Translations under genes and position numbers: made by a program | Notes under the pieces: model-generated | Database searches by the model: none | Told to the model about the DNA's origin: nothing | What the model saw: only the letters and a program-made list of their open reading frames with translations | In this document: positions 9,181 to 18,590 of the stretch, piece after piece | Layout: each line of letters opens with the position of its first letter | Numbering within the stretch: the first letter of the stretch is position 1 | Source of the DNA: Dermatemys mawii | Taxonomy: Eukaryota > Chordata > Testudines > Dermatemydidae | NCBI GenBank assembly: GCA_007922305.1 | Contig: ML677348.1 | Coordinates: forward strand, 17,313,442-17,377,441 | Length of the DNA stretch: 64,000 bases | Reading direction: 5' to 3'

Positions 9181-9850
9181 CCTCTATTTTATCTGCCGTC
9201 TGCAATATCTGGATGAAAGCACATGCTCTTCTCTGCTTTAACCATTTCCATGGCTGCCTTAAGGCAACAGTAGATGGCAGTCAATTCTGCAGCATCAGTT
9301 TCTTTATCTCTTCTTCTTCTGATAATCATCTCTGACTGGTATGCCTTCGGGGCAATTCCTTGGAATGTCACTCTTCCTTTAGAATGGTGCTTCCCAACTT
9401 TTTCAGTCCCACCACTACCCCTATCACCCATTGCATGGCCTATTCACATGAAAGTTATGTTGGAACTCAGCCAGTATTATGAATATACACAACAGTCATG
9501 GCCTGTATGTCATGCGGCTCTGACTCACTCTGCTCAGGCAATGCACAGGGAGTGGAAACTGGCTGCAACTCACCAACTTGGGATTTCACTAACATGGGGG
9601 AGTCCCTAGCAGGCATAGAGCCAGTAGAGCTTGTTCCAACATACTTATCCATTGTAGAGGGGCATGGCAAAAAGTGTTCTGTGCACCAGCTATCTCCAGC
9701 TGGCAGAGAGCATCTTGGGACTGCTTTCGGCTAGCAGAGTTTAGAATAGCCTGCAGGCTGCTCTAAATGCCACCATGAATGTGGGCAGAGATTCAGGAAG
9801 CCGTAACCAGTTCCCTAGCGGCTGTTCTCTTTGCCTGTGCTGAATAAAAC
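9181..9850. other. Unassigned stretch with possible old transposon remains
   Basis: Composition is slightly richer in GC than its neighbours. On -, an 80-codon frame at 9189-9431 contains a basic run (IIRRRRDKETDAAEL) but no domain I can name. The phrase 'ggtgcttcccaactttttcagt' near 9386 resembles the end of a hAT-like element, but the other end was not found. No call is made. Confidence 0.25.
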
Positions 9851-10510
9851 AACACAGAAGAGAATTTGAGAGACCAAGTTTTTCAAATACTTGAGTTTAT
9901 TTGGAGCAAAATCTCTAAGCATTTTCCTTCAAATAGCAGTCAGTAGCACCATCTACTCTCAGGTTGCACAAGATCCTCTATATTTTCCAGATGCTAAGTA
10001 AGAAGCCTTCGTTTTGTTTCCAGAAACAGAAATAAGTTGAGTGAGAACTTGCTTTCCTTTAAATAACTGATCTCCCCACCTATGGAATATTCAATTAGCC
10101 TATTTTTATCTTTGCAGTGTTTACTTTCTAAGTGTCTTTGCAGCTTTTATAGTTTCATGCTTTTATTAGCCTAAGCTTCTCCACAAAATACACACCTAGG
10201 CTGGGGCCAGCCTCTTTTCCCATTTGTGTAAATCTACATTAGAGATATACAGGACTCTCTACTTTTGTGGGTGTTTTTAGCTTTTTGGCAATTGATTGAT
10301 CTTCTCTTGTGTTACATGTTTGGGATGCCACAGGAACGTACTCAGGCCTGCTCTGTGATTTACTTCCACTGTTTGTGAACAATCAGCTGTTTTTTGACCT
10401 AAAGTTACATTTTCAAGTTAAGGAAAACATGACCGGTCTCTCTGTAGCACAGCTCCTACTATTCAGGATATGATCACATAGCTGCATTTGTGACTAATGC
10501 TATTTGCACT
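9851..10510. other. Unassigned AT-rich stretch
   Basis: No gene, inverted repeat or tandem repeat recognised. Codon-like signal is absent on both strands. Confidence 0.4.
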
Positions 10511-10645
10511 GTTGCTGTAGCTGTGTTGGTCCCAGGATCTGAGTGAGACAAGATGGGCGAGGTAATATCTTTTATTGGACCAACTTCTGTTGGTGAAAGA
10601 GACAAACATTCAAGCTCCACTGAGGTCTTCTTCAGGTCTATCGTC
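10511..10645 (+). mobile_element. SINE-like repeat (GTAGCTGTGTTGGTCCCAGG)
   Basis: Contains the phrases GCTGTAGCTGTGTTGGTCCC and, further on, 'gaggtaatatcttttattggaccaac' and 'gaggtcttcttcaggtct'. This is an abundant reptile SINE-like repeat in my recollection. The head (gtagc-gtgttggtc) is similar to that of the SINE at 7893, so the two may share a promoter module. No target duplication was resolved. Confidence 0.6.
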
Positions 10646-10689
10646 TCTGATTGCTTAGAGGACTTGTTCTCATTCTGCTGGATAATGAT

Positions 10690-10790
10690 CTGCCCTATTT
10701 TATTCATGGTTTTGTCACTTCTCAGCTGGACTACAGCAATGCAATATATTTGATAGTGAAGTTAAGAAAATCTGTGTTTGCCAAAGTGAG
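10690..10790 (+). pseudogene. LINE reverse-transcriptase fragment (L2/CR1-like)
   Basis: One frame on + reads TSQLDYSNAIYL, close to the SRLDYCN motif in the region after the catalytic core of L2/CR1-type reverse transcriptases. The similarity lasts about 30 codons and is then lost. It is a small decayed scrap, and the exact LINE clade cannot be decided. Confidence 0.45.
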
Positions 10791-10800
10791 GCCTAACTAC

Positions 10801-11112
10801 CATAAGTGCCAATTCCGTGGGTACTCCGCCCGCCCCCATCAGCGCCTCCTCTTCCCACCCAGCGCCTCCCGCCTGCCTTGGATCAGCTGTTCCGTGACAT
10901 GCAGGAGGTGCTGGGGGCAGGGGAGGAGCGAGGGCAAGGCGTGCTCGGGGGGGCAGCAGAGTGGGAGTGGGAAGAGGCGAGGCGGGGCGGGGGTGGAGCA
11001 GGAGCGGGAAGATGAAGGGTGGATGTGGGGCCTTGGGGGAAGGGGTGGAGTGGGGGCAGTGCTTGGGGTGGAGCTGGGGGGAAGCCCATTAAAACGTCAG
11101 CACCTGTGCTAA
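10801..11112 (+). repeat. GC-rich dispersed repeat, copy 1
   Basis: A purine/G-rich block with 'cagcgcctcc...gatcagctgttccgtgacatgcaggaggtgctggggg' followed by runs of GGGGAGG, GGGGTGG and GGCGGGG. A second copy at 54661-54935 shares 'cccacc...atcagctgttccaaggcatgcaggaggcgcagggg'. Long ORFs here on both strands are products of low stop frequency in GC-rich DNA. The repeat class is unknown. Confidence 0.6.
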
Positions 11113-11189
11113 CTACCATTTCTTGCGTATCCCTTGCATATCCTTCCCTTGCTTGAGCCATCAGAGCAGAAAGCCATCTTCAATTAGAC

Positions 11190-11493
11190 CAGCAGTTCTC
11201 AAACTGGGGGTCGCGACTCTCCGGGGGGGTCGCCGAGCGCTCCCAGGGGGGTCGCGAGCTCCCGGCACCGCTGAAAAGCCGCCAAATGCATTACATCCAC
11301 ATTCGGCGGCTTTTCGGCAGACATACCGAGCGCTCCGTTGGGCTGCAGTCAGGAGCGCTTGGCATGTCCGCCAAAAAGCCGCCGAATGCGGAAATAATAT
11401 ATTCGGTGGTTTTTCGGCAGACATACAAGGGTCCGCCGCGGCCGACGAGGAAGCAAAAATGGGTTGCGGTTCTTATAAGTTTGAGAACCGCTG
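11190..11493. mobile_element. hAT MITE with internal inverted repeats
   Basis: A 304-bp element with 16-bp ends CAGCAGTTCTCAAACT and AGTTTGAGAACCGCTG (one mismatch). The target duplication is 8 bp: AATTAGAC at 11182-11189 and AACTAGAC at 11494-11501. Inside, a 24-bp unit starting ATTCGGCGGC and ending GGCAGACAT occurs at 11301-11324 and 11401-11424. It also occurs inverted at 11364-11387, with a partial inverted copy near 11270. The inner repeats could be transposase-binding sites or local duplications. No coding capacity for transposase. Confidence 0.88.
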
Positions 11494-11763
11494 AACTAGA
11501 CCTAAGATGAAAGCTGTGTAAATCACTGCAGGCTTGAATGAGGCTTTATGTGAGTGGATGGGCCCACCTGTGTGCAGTTCATTGCAGGATCAGGGCCTTG
11601 GTGTTTCTGACCCAGTGACTAGATTACTTATATTTCTATGTATTTTTATGGTCCCCATCCTCAGAGTATCTCAACACTTTCACCCATTGTGCCTCATGTA
11701 CTTTAGACAAACAATCTACAGTGTCTTTTTCTGGCTGCATTTCTTGTAAAAGTAAAATCACCC

Positions 11764-12901
11764 TGTGACGGTGCTGTTCCTGGTGGGACCAGCTGAGAAT
11801 GCCAGATCAGGACAAATTGCTTCTAAAAGGGCAACTAGAGCCCAGAGCTGGGGTTTCTCCACCCTAAAGGCAAACCAAACCAGCCAAACAGAGAAGACTT
11901 TGGTTTTGCCCCAAGCCGTGGGGTTTCACCCCAAGCCCCCGCCCCCCAGCACCTCCTGCACGTCTTGTGGCTAGCCACAAGTCACACAAGCAATTCCCTT
12001 AGACACTCCAGCTTCCCAGTATCACCACCAGCAGCCACTTGTCCTGGGGACAAATGGTTATGAAAACCAATACCGCAAATAAAGAAAACGGTTCTTCCCA
12101 ATTCCAAAGAATCAGGCGCCAGACCCAGCTCAATATACAAATCAGATCTTACCCACAAATCACGCTGTTGCCAATCCTTTAGAATCTAAAATCTAAAGGT
12201 TTATTATATAAGGGAAAAGATATAGGTGAGGGTTAGAAATGGTTAAAGGAAATCAAATACATGCAGTAAAAGAAAATCTCTTGTATCAGATGTAGAATAA
12301 ACTTCAGGTTCAAATCAAAGTCTGTGGAATACATCCCCTCCAGGGATGGGTCAGCAATCTTTTCTTCAGAGCTTCCATGTGAGGCAAGGTTCCATCCAGA
12401 AGTAGAAGCCAGACTGAAGACTGGAGATTTAAGACAAAATGGAGATGGGGTACCACCCTTTTATATCCTTCCCAGGTGCAGGAATGTTCTTTGTCCTTTG
12501 CTGTGGAAACTTACAGCAAAATGGAGTTTGAGTCACTTGGGCAATTCCTGCCCCCCTTGCTAAGACACAGGATGTGTCTGCCTTTCCTTAATGGGTCCAT
12601 TGTATAGCTGATAGTCCTTAATGGGCCATCAAGCATGGCAAGCAACGCTTAACACCAAGGGCTCTGAAGTGTCCCCAACAGCACAGCACAATATTTGGAA
12701 AGACAGAAAGTACAGAGCCAATATTCATAACTTCAGCTACAAAAATGATACACACATACAGATAGCATAATCATAATCAGCAGAATATAACCTGGTCGTA
12801 GACACCTGATATGACCCCTTTTACCTAATATTTGGTGCCCCTACAGGAACTTGGTTGCACCAATGATTTATATGACCCCAGATAATTTCAGTAATGTGAC
12901 A
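11764..12901 (-). mobile_element. Solo LTR of an endogenous retrovirus, with 5-bp TSD
   Basis: A 1138-bp unit bounded by TGTGACGG and GTGACA (TG...CA on either strand), flanked by the 5-bp duplication CACCC at 11759-11763 and 12902-12906. On - a TATA-box-like GGATATAAAAGGG lies near 12470 and an AATAAA near 12200, which sets the orientation. No gag, pol or env sequence is present, so it is a solo LTR left by recombination between the two LTRs of an old provirus. Orientation is inferred from the promoter and polyadenylation motifs. Confidence 0.82.
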
Positions 12902-12906
12902 CACCC

Positions 12907-13985
12907 CCTGATATTTTTCTTCCCTAGTTTAATGTATCAAATCCCCCTAGAAAAATAAAGTAGTATTAAAATTATAGCAACAGCGGCATGTGTGCTGCGG
13001 AAGAATTGCATACTTAACACTCCTGTAATTACATAAATTGAAAAATAATAAACTTTATAAATCAAAATTTAAAGTTCTCCAGGTTGGCCTCACTCTTGTT
13101 TGGGAATACTCAGAATAGTTTTTATTGACTAGGCCACAAACCCGTTCCTCCCCCACTCCTCATTTAATCATGAATAGCTCTTTTTCACAATTCTGTTTTG
13201 GAGTTTCTACATCTGCACTGGAGTCACATTTAGCCTCGTGGTTTTTTTGAACATTTTACACAGTGGTTTTCCGTCTTTAATCAGTTCATTCAGTGGTGAA
13301 ATCATTCTAGCGCCTCCCAGGGGCCAGAGCTTGAGCTGCGGTAAGTCAGTGGAGGTATGCCAACTTCTACCAGATCAGGATTTAACCCTTAAGAACTGAA
13401 ATTCAGACTGTCACAGTGGAAGCCAGTGGGTTCATACAACACTGATTAAACCCAATGGGATTATTTCCATTAACAAGAATTGGAATGAGCCCTAAATCAG
13501 CATTTTTTTTTCTCTTTTACAGCTGAATTCTAGTCTGTGATCCACCTTGTGGATCTCTTATATGTAGTGACGATCTGTTTGGCATGTCCACTACCACTGT
13601 CTCTGAAGGCTGTATGCAGAATGCCTTCAGTACCAGTGGGGATTCCATGTTTGGTACAAGTGTAGAATTGGCAGATAAAACATTTGCACAGTGTGTCAAA
13701 GAGCAGACTGTCCCGCTCAGTAGGTGTCATCTCTCCCTTTAGGTACTTACCCAGTTGCAAGAATGGAAACGTTATATGGAAATAAAGGCTATTTTTTTAA
13801 AAAAAGAAGGAAGGAGGAGAGGAAGAGAACACCTGTATTAAGTGCCCAGCACTGGGGTGTATGAACACAGTTGAAATGACTGCTAAGAGTAGGTCATTAG
13901 GGCTAAAGTTCCTCCATCAGTGGCAAAACTCTTACTGAGTTCAGCAATGCAGGATCATGACCAAGAAAAGAAAAATCAGAACCCT
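12907..13985. other. Unassigned AT-rich stretch
   Basis: No gene recognised. The two overlapping short frames on - at 13517-13760 have no family signature. A purine-rich patch (aagaaggaaggaggagaggaag) lies near 13803-13828. Confidence 0.4.
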
Positions 13986-14145
13986 GATGCCATAGACTCA
14001 AAGATTTTAAGGTCAGAAAGGACCTCTGTGATCATCTAGTCTGACCTCCTGCATATTGCAGGCCACAGAACCTCACCCAGCCACTCCTATAACAGAGCTA
14101 CAACCTGTGGCTGAGGTACAGAAGTCCTCAAATCATGGGTTAAAG

Positions 14146-14262
14146 CAGCGGTGGGCAATCTGAGGCCCACTGGGAGCTGCGCCTGCAGACATAAAATGTC
14201 TCACTGCCCCCACTCAGCTTACCCTGGTGGGCTGCATGTGGGCCACAGGTTGTCCATCACTG
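14146..14262. mobile_element. Short hAT MITE inside CR1
   Basis: About 117 bp with ends CAGCGGTGGGCAATCTG and CAGGTTGTCCATCACTG, which are inverted relative to each other with few mismatches. It is flanked by GGTTAAAG on both sides (about 14138-14145 and 14262-14269). The exact right boundary is ambiguous by one base because the element end and the duplication share a G. Confidence 0.8.
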
Positions 14263-14585
14263 GTTAAAGACTTCAAGTTACAGAGAATTCACCTTTTATG
14301 CTAGTTCAAATCTGCAAGTGACCCATGTCCCAGGATGCAGAGGAAGGCGAAAAACTTGCAGTGTCTGTGCCAATCTGACTTGGTGGGGAAAATTCCTTCC
14401 TGACTCCAAATATGACAATCAGTTAGACCCTGACCATGTAGGCAAGACTCACCACACAGATACCTGGGAAAGAATTTTCTGTAGTAACTCAGAGCCCTCC
14501 CCAGCTAGTGTCCTGTCTTTGGCCATTGGGAATTTTGGTACTGGCAATTGCTGATGTGCCACATGGCATTATAGGCTGTTCCATT

Positions 14586-14768
14586 TTACCACACCCTCCC
14601 CCCCATACACGTATCAAGCTCAGTATTGAAGCCAGTTAAGTTTTTTGCCCCCACTGCTCCCCTTGGAAGGCTGTTCCAGAACTTCACTCTGATGGTTAGA
14701 AACCTTTGCCTAATTTTGAGCCTAAACTTGTTGATGGACAGTTTATAACCATTTGTTCTTGTGCCCAC
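14586..14768 (-). pseudogene. CR1 ORF2 C-terminal segment
   Basis: An open frame of 60 codons with VKFWNSLPRGAV, the CR1 'WN-LP' motif near the C-terminal end of ORF2. It is part of the CR1 at 13986-15885 and is not a separate gene. Confidence 0.6.
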
Positions 14769-15139
14769 TTTGGCACTTAACTAACTCCTCTCCCTCCCTG
14801 GCATGTATCCTTCTGATGTATATATATCGAGCAATGATATCCCCCCTCAGCCTTCTTTTGGTTAGGCTAAACAAGCCAAGCTCCTTGAGTCTCCTCTCAT
14901 AAGGTAGGTTTTCCATTCCTCAGATCATTCTAGTAACCCTTCTCTGTACCTGTTCCAGTTTGAATTCATCTTACTTAAACATGGGAGACCAGAATTCCAC
15001 ATAGTATTCCAGATGAGGTCTCACCAGTGCCTTGTATAATGGTACTAACACTTGCCTGTCTACTGGAAATATCGCATCTGATGCATCCTAGGATTGAATT
15101 ATCCTTTTTTCATGACTGCATCACATTGACAGCTCATAG

Positions 15140-15568
15140 TCATCCTGTGATCAACCAGTATACCCAGGTCTTTCTCCTCCTCTGTTGATTCCAACTGATA
15201 AGTCCCCAGCTTACAGCAAAAATTCTTATTGTTAGCCCCTTGCACTTTGCACTATTAAATTTCATTCCATTGCTATTACTCCAGCTTACAAGGTCATCCA
15301 GATCGTCTTGTATGATATTCCAGTTCTCCTTTGTATTGGCAATAACTTCCAACTTTGTGTCAGCCACAAATTTTATTAGCGAACTCCTACTTTTTGTGTC
15401 AAGGTCAATAATAAAAATGTTAAATAAGATTGGTTCCAAGACCAGGCCCTGACGAACTCCACTAGTAACATCCCTCCAGCCTGACAGTTCACCTATCAGT
15501 ATCACCCATTGTAGTTTCCCCTCTAACCAATTCCTTATCCACCTTTCAATTCCCATATTAATCCCCAT
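15140..15568 (-). pseudogene. CR1 reverse transcriptase fragment
   Basis: A 142-codon frame from the CR1 ORF2 polymerase, which would copy LINE RNA at the target site. Visible motifs are RNWLEGKLQWV, then VRQGLVLEPILFNIFI (the conserved G-RQG-xLxPxLFNIFI segment), then LIKFVADTKL where active relatives have the F-A-D-D catalytic box. The first catalytic Asp position is altered, so the enzyme would be dead. DLVSWSNSNGMKFNSAKC follows, as expected for the family. Upstream codons are lost through frameshifts. Its only context is the CR1 copy that holds it. Confidence 0.88.
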
Positions 15569-15667
15569 CTTCTCCCATTTCTAATAATTTCCTATGTGGA
15601 GCTGTATCAAATGCCATACTAAATTCCAGCTAGATTAGACCTACTGCAATTCCTTTGTCTAAAAAAA

Positions 15668-15840
15668 CAACAAGGAGTCCAGTGGCACTGTAAAGACTAA
15701 GATTTATTTGGGCATAAGCCTTCATGAGTAAAAAATCCACTTCTTAAAGCTTAAGCCCAAATAAATCTTTTAGTCTTTAAGGTGCCATTGGACTCCTTGC
15801 TGTTTGTGTGGATACAGACTAACACGGCTACCCCCTGATA
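15668..15840. mobile_element. Fold-back SINE dimer 1, with 14-bp TSD
   Basis: Left arm 'aacaaggagtccagtggcac...aagatttatttgggcataag' is followed after a short spacer by its inverted copy, then by a head 'gtggatacagactaacacggctaccccctgat' that only the right arm has. It is flanked by TTTGTCTAAAAAAA (15654-15667) and TTTGTATAAAAAAA (15841-15854). The arms are the body of the SINE at 7893-8018. Loop bases are about 'catgagtaaaaaatccactt'. Confidence 0.82.
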
Positions 15841-15885
15841 TTTGTATAAAAAAATCAGTTATCTTCTCAAAGCAGGAAAAGATGC

Positions 15886-16956
15886 ACAGGGTGGAGATGA
15901 GCATACTATTTTCCTCCTCAAATATCCAATTTCAAACAACAGAGACATCTTGGAATGTAGCCAACCTGCAATCTGTTAAGATTTTACTTGGAAGCTCAGA
16001 CATGCACAAGATGGCTGTGCTTAGAATAAATGATATTATTAATGATTGAAGTTAACCATGACCAATCAAGCACAGAACTTGTAAACCACAGCTCTGAAGT
16101 GCATAAACAAGAACAGGACTAGTCTGGGGAAAACCCACCCAATGAGTAGGGCTGTCTGATTTGAAGGAACTCAGAAAAAAAAGTCATGGTTGGGTGTGTT
16201 GTTGCTCACTAAATCAGGCAAACAATCTGACTCCAAATCTGATGTTCTGTGGTCCATGCTCCAACCAGAGCCAGTTCTAGGAGCAGGTGAGCAGAGCAGT
16301 TACCCAAAGTGTTACTTCCAGGAGGTACCAAACTTCCGTGCCGCCTAGCTGCTTTATTTATTTATTTATTTTGCTCCAGTTGGCTGACACCTGCCTGCAT
16401 CTGCTGTGCGTTGGCTTCTTGGCCATCTTGTATACACTGAAGCATGACACACTGACACTTTCACAGCCTCATCAGCGTGCCACATTACATCTGCTGAACT
16501 GAGCTTGCAACATGTGAATTCTGCCTGGCACACTCAAATGCAGCTGTCCCGGAGCGGCTTTGATCTCTGTCTGCACCAAGGGTCCTTCTCTAAAGTTTAA
16601 TGCCCAACATTCTTATAAAATTCCTGTTATGTTCATTTTCAGTATTTGGGGAAATCTGTGCTAATTTTACCAGGGTGTGCGCGTGTGTGTGTGTGTGCAC
16701 ATGCAAAATATTGAATTTTTTTTTTTAAAAAATGCAAGAACTCTTTTAATTAGCAGAACCAGTATTTTACAGTGGGGAAAATGGAAGTGGTTGTACATAA
16801 TAGTTTTATTTATAATATTCGCTCCTTATGTGCTTTCAGAGCCATTTTTTTAAACATGGAGAATTCACTAAGATGAAAAGCAGACCACCTAGAAAAGCCA
16901 AATACGTTCACGCCTAAACATGGCTTAAATGAAAGGATGGGGATGTAGAGTAGCTT
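15886..16956. other. Unassigned stretch with simple repeats
   Basis: No gene. It contains (ATTT)n at about 16353-16371, a GT-rich microsatellite at 16676-16699 and A/T homopolymers at about 16711-16731. The phrase 'cagagccagttctagg' near 16266 may be the end of a hAT-like element, but no partner end was found. Confidence 0.4.
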
Positions 16957-16971
16957 ACAGTATAAGAGATG

Positions 16972-17338
16972 ACAAAGAGTCCTGTGGCACCTTAAAGACT
17001 AACTAAAATTTTTTCAGAGCATAAGCTTTCNNNNNNNNNNNNNNNNNNNNNNNNNNNNNNNNNNNNNNNNNNNNNNNNNNNNNNNNNNNNNNNNNNNNNN
17101 NNNNNNNNNNNNNNNNNNNNNNNNNNNNNNGTGGCACCTTAAAGACTAACTAAAATTTTTTCAGAGCATAAGCTTTCATGGGCTAATACCCACTTCGTCG
17201 GATGCATCCGACGAAGTGGGTATTAGCCCACGAAAGCTTATGCTCTGAAAAAATTTTAGTTAGTCTTTAAGGTGCCACAGGACTCTTTGTCACTTCTGCA
17301 ATTCCAGACTAACACGGCTACCCCTCTGATTCTTGACA
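16972..17338. mobile_element. Fold-back SINE dimer 2, near-perfect palindrome, with TSD
   Basis: The two arms 17131-17204 and 17205-17278 are exact inverted copies apart from one mismatch pair, centred on GGATGCATCC. Beyond the right arm comes the SINE head ending 'aacacggctacccctctgat'. Target duplications ACAGTATAAGAGATG (16957-16971) and ACAGTGTAAGAGATG (17339-17353) match at 14 of 15 bases. A 100-base gap of unknown sequence lies inside the left arm. Compared with dimer 1 it is younger, judged by arm identity. Confidence 0.85.
17031..17130. other. Assembly gap (100 N)
   Basis: Exactly 100 unknown bases, the usual placeholder for a gap of unknown size. The 47 bases before it (16984-17030) are identical to the 47 bases after it (17131-17177), so the two contig ends very likely overlap and little or no real sequence is missing. 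Confidence 0.9.
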
Positions 17339-17353
17339 ACAGTGTAAGAGATG

Positions 17354-17545
17354 CTTTCCATATAGGGACTAGTTCTGCAGCATCACTCGGTTTGGTCTTT
17401 TGAGTTTGTTCAGTGGAGGAAGAAGACGACAGGGTGGATATCAGAGGTTAGGGAGCTGATGTGCTGGGACCACAGTTTTTCATAAACTGACATGTTTTGT
17501 CTCATTGTCACACCTTGTGCTCCCCTGTTTGTTGTATCTCTCTGT
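17354..17545. other. Unassigned short stretch
   Basis: No gene or repeat recognised between the fold-back SINE and the next dispersed repeat. Confidence 0.4.
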
Positions 17546-17675
17546 CTTTTGCCTAAGACAGCAAGCTCTTTGGGGCAGGGACTGTCTTTGTATGTGTTTA
17601 CTGCCTCACACTGTGGGGCCCTGGCCTCTGATTTACCCTTTAGGCACTAACCCAATCTAAATAACGATGATCTGC
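17546..17675 (+). repeat. Dispersed amniote repeat, copy 1
   Basis: Contains GCAAGCTCTTTGGGGCAGGG, then 'actgtctttgt...tttactgcc' and 'ggggccctgg', a phrase set seen inverted at 49339-49432 and 57955-58056. It is familiar as a common reptile/amniote repeat with a LINE-derived 3' end, but I cannot name the family with certainty. Confidence 0.55.
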
Positions 17676-18468
17676 ATACAGGAGAAACGCTGGGGCAATA
17701 TTAAACTGTTTTAGCTTGCCTTTCATTGTGAGCTTTAATGGGCACCTTTAGAGAAGCAGCATGGAGTGCCTCTACAAGGAGCAGTCAAACTCAACACAGT
17801 GAGAGGGGGATATGTTTGCTAGAGGACCCGACAGTTCATTATAACTCTAATTAATAAGAAGTGCTGCTTTTCTGCCTCATAGAACTGTTTTGACTTATGG
17901 CTATGTTATTATCCTGTGTCTAGGAGTTTCTAATTGCAGAGTGCATCAGCCAGTTAAATGAATGTGGTGTCTTCTTAGTTTGAGGAAAATGCATTTCCAA
18001 GCAGGTCTTTCCAAGAATATACCTCTCCTCTTCTGTGCCCCAACCGTTTTAAAGACCTTAAAGAGACAATCAAGTGTGTCATAGTGTTTATATGAAGTGT
18101 ATCACTCCCATCGCAAGCCCTCTTATATCAACCTTCAGCCATGTTTCACCACTAATATTCCAAGTTTTCAGGGACTCATAGGTTGTCAGCAAAAAGGTAA
18201 AAAGAATGGAGCCTTTGGAAAAAGAAAAATGAAAGGATTGTCCCTACTTTTCAGGAAGGCTGTAGTAGAAAAATTTTAGATAAATACTGAACATTTCCAT
18301 CCTTATTCAAGCCAAATTCCTAATCCCATTGATTCCCAACAGCAGGAGTTGACTGAATACAATTGGCCCAGAATGATGATTATTTAATGATCCAAATAAC
18401 CTGACAAGACCAAGTTGCAGTCTGATCCAGGTAATCACCTTTAAGCCTCCCAGAAAAACAACTCAGGG
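17676..18468. other. Unassigned AT-rich stretch
   Basis: No gene recognised; no repeat structure seen. Confidence 0.4.
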
Positions 18469-18590
18469 CTGGTCATACGTATCGTGTGACAAGCCACTGT
18501 ATGAATCTACAGTGCACCAGTTTGCCCTGCAGTGACATGCCATGTAAACACTGCTATAGCGCACTAGAAGTTTCATAGTGTGCTTTGATG
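18469..18590. repeat. Possible MITE fragment
   Basis: 'ctggtcatacgtatcgtgtgacaagccac...ctacagtgcaccagtttgccctgcagtgacatgcc...aaacactgctatagcgcac' has the TACA/TGTA- and GTGCAC-rich style of turtle MITEs. Terminal repeats were not resolved. Weak call. Confidence 0.3.

Larger units (their letters stand above)
13986..15885 (-). mobile_element. CR1 LINE, 3' two-thirds with reverse-transcriptase remains
   Basis: On - this is a long CR1 copy whose 3' terminus is at about 13989 ('ctcaaagattttaaggtcagaaaggacctc...tctagtctgacctcctgca' on +). It carries the end of ORF2 and a 5' truncation near 15885. It is interrupted by a hAT MITE (14146-14262) and a fold-back SINE (15668-15840). The CR1 phrase 'tttgtctaaaaaaatc|agttatcttctcaaag' continues directly across the latter. 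Stops and frame changes are numerous. Confidence 0.9.

Noticed and set aside
10651..11112. 153-codon ORF on the + strand
   Set aside because: Only the first part resembles a LINE fragment; the rest is G-rich repeat sequence.
15668..17338. Possible CRISPR-like or other repeat-spacer system
   Set aside because: The repeats are two-armed SINE dimers with target duplications in a vertebrate genome; no regular spacing or cas-like genes.
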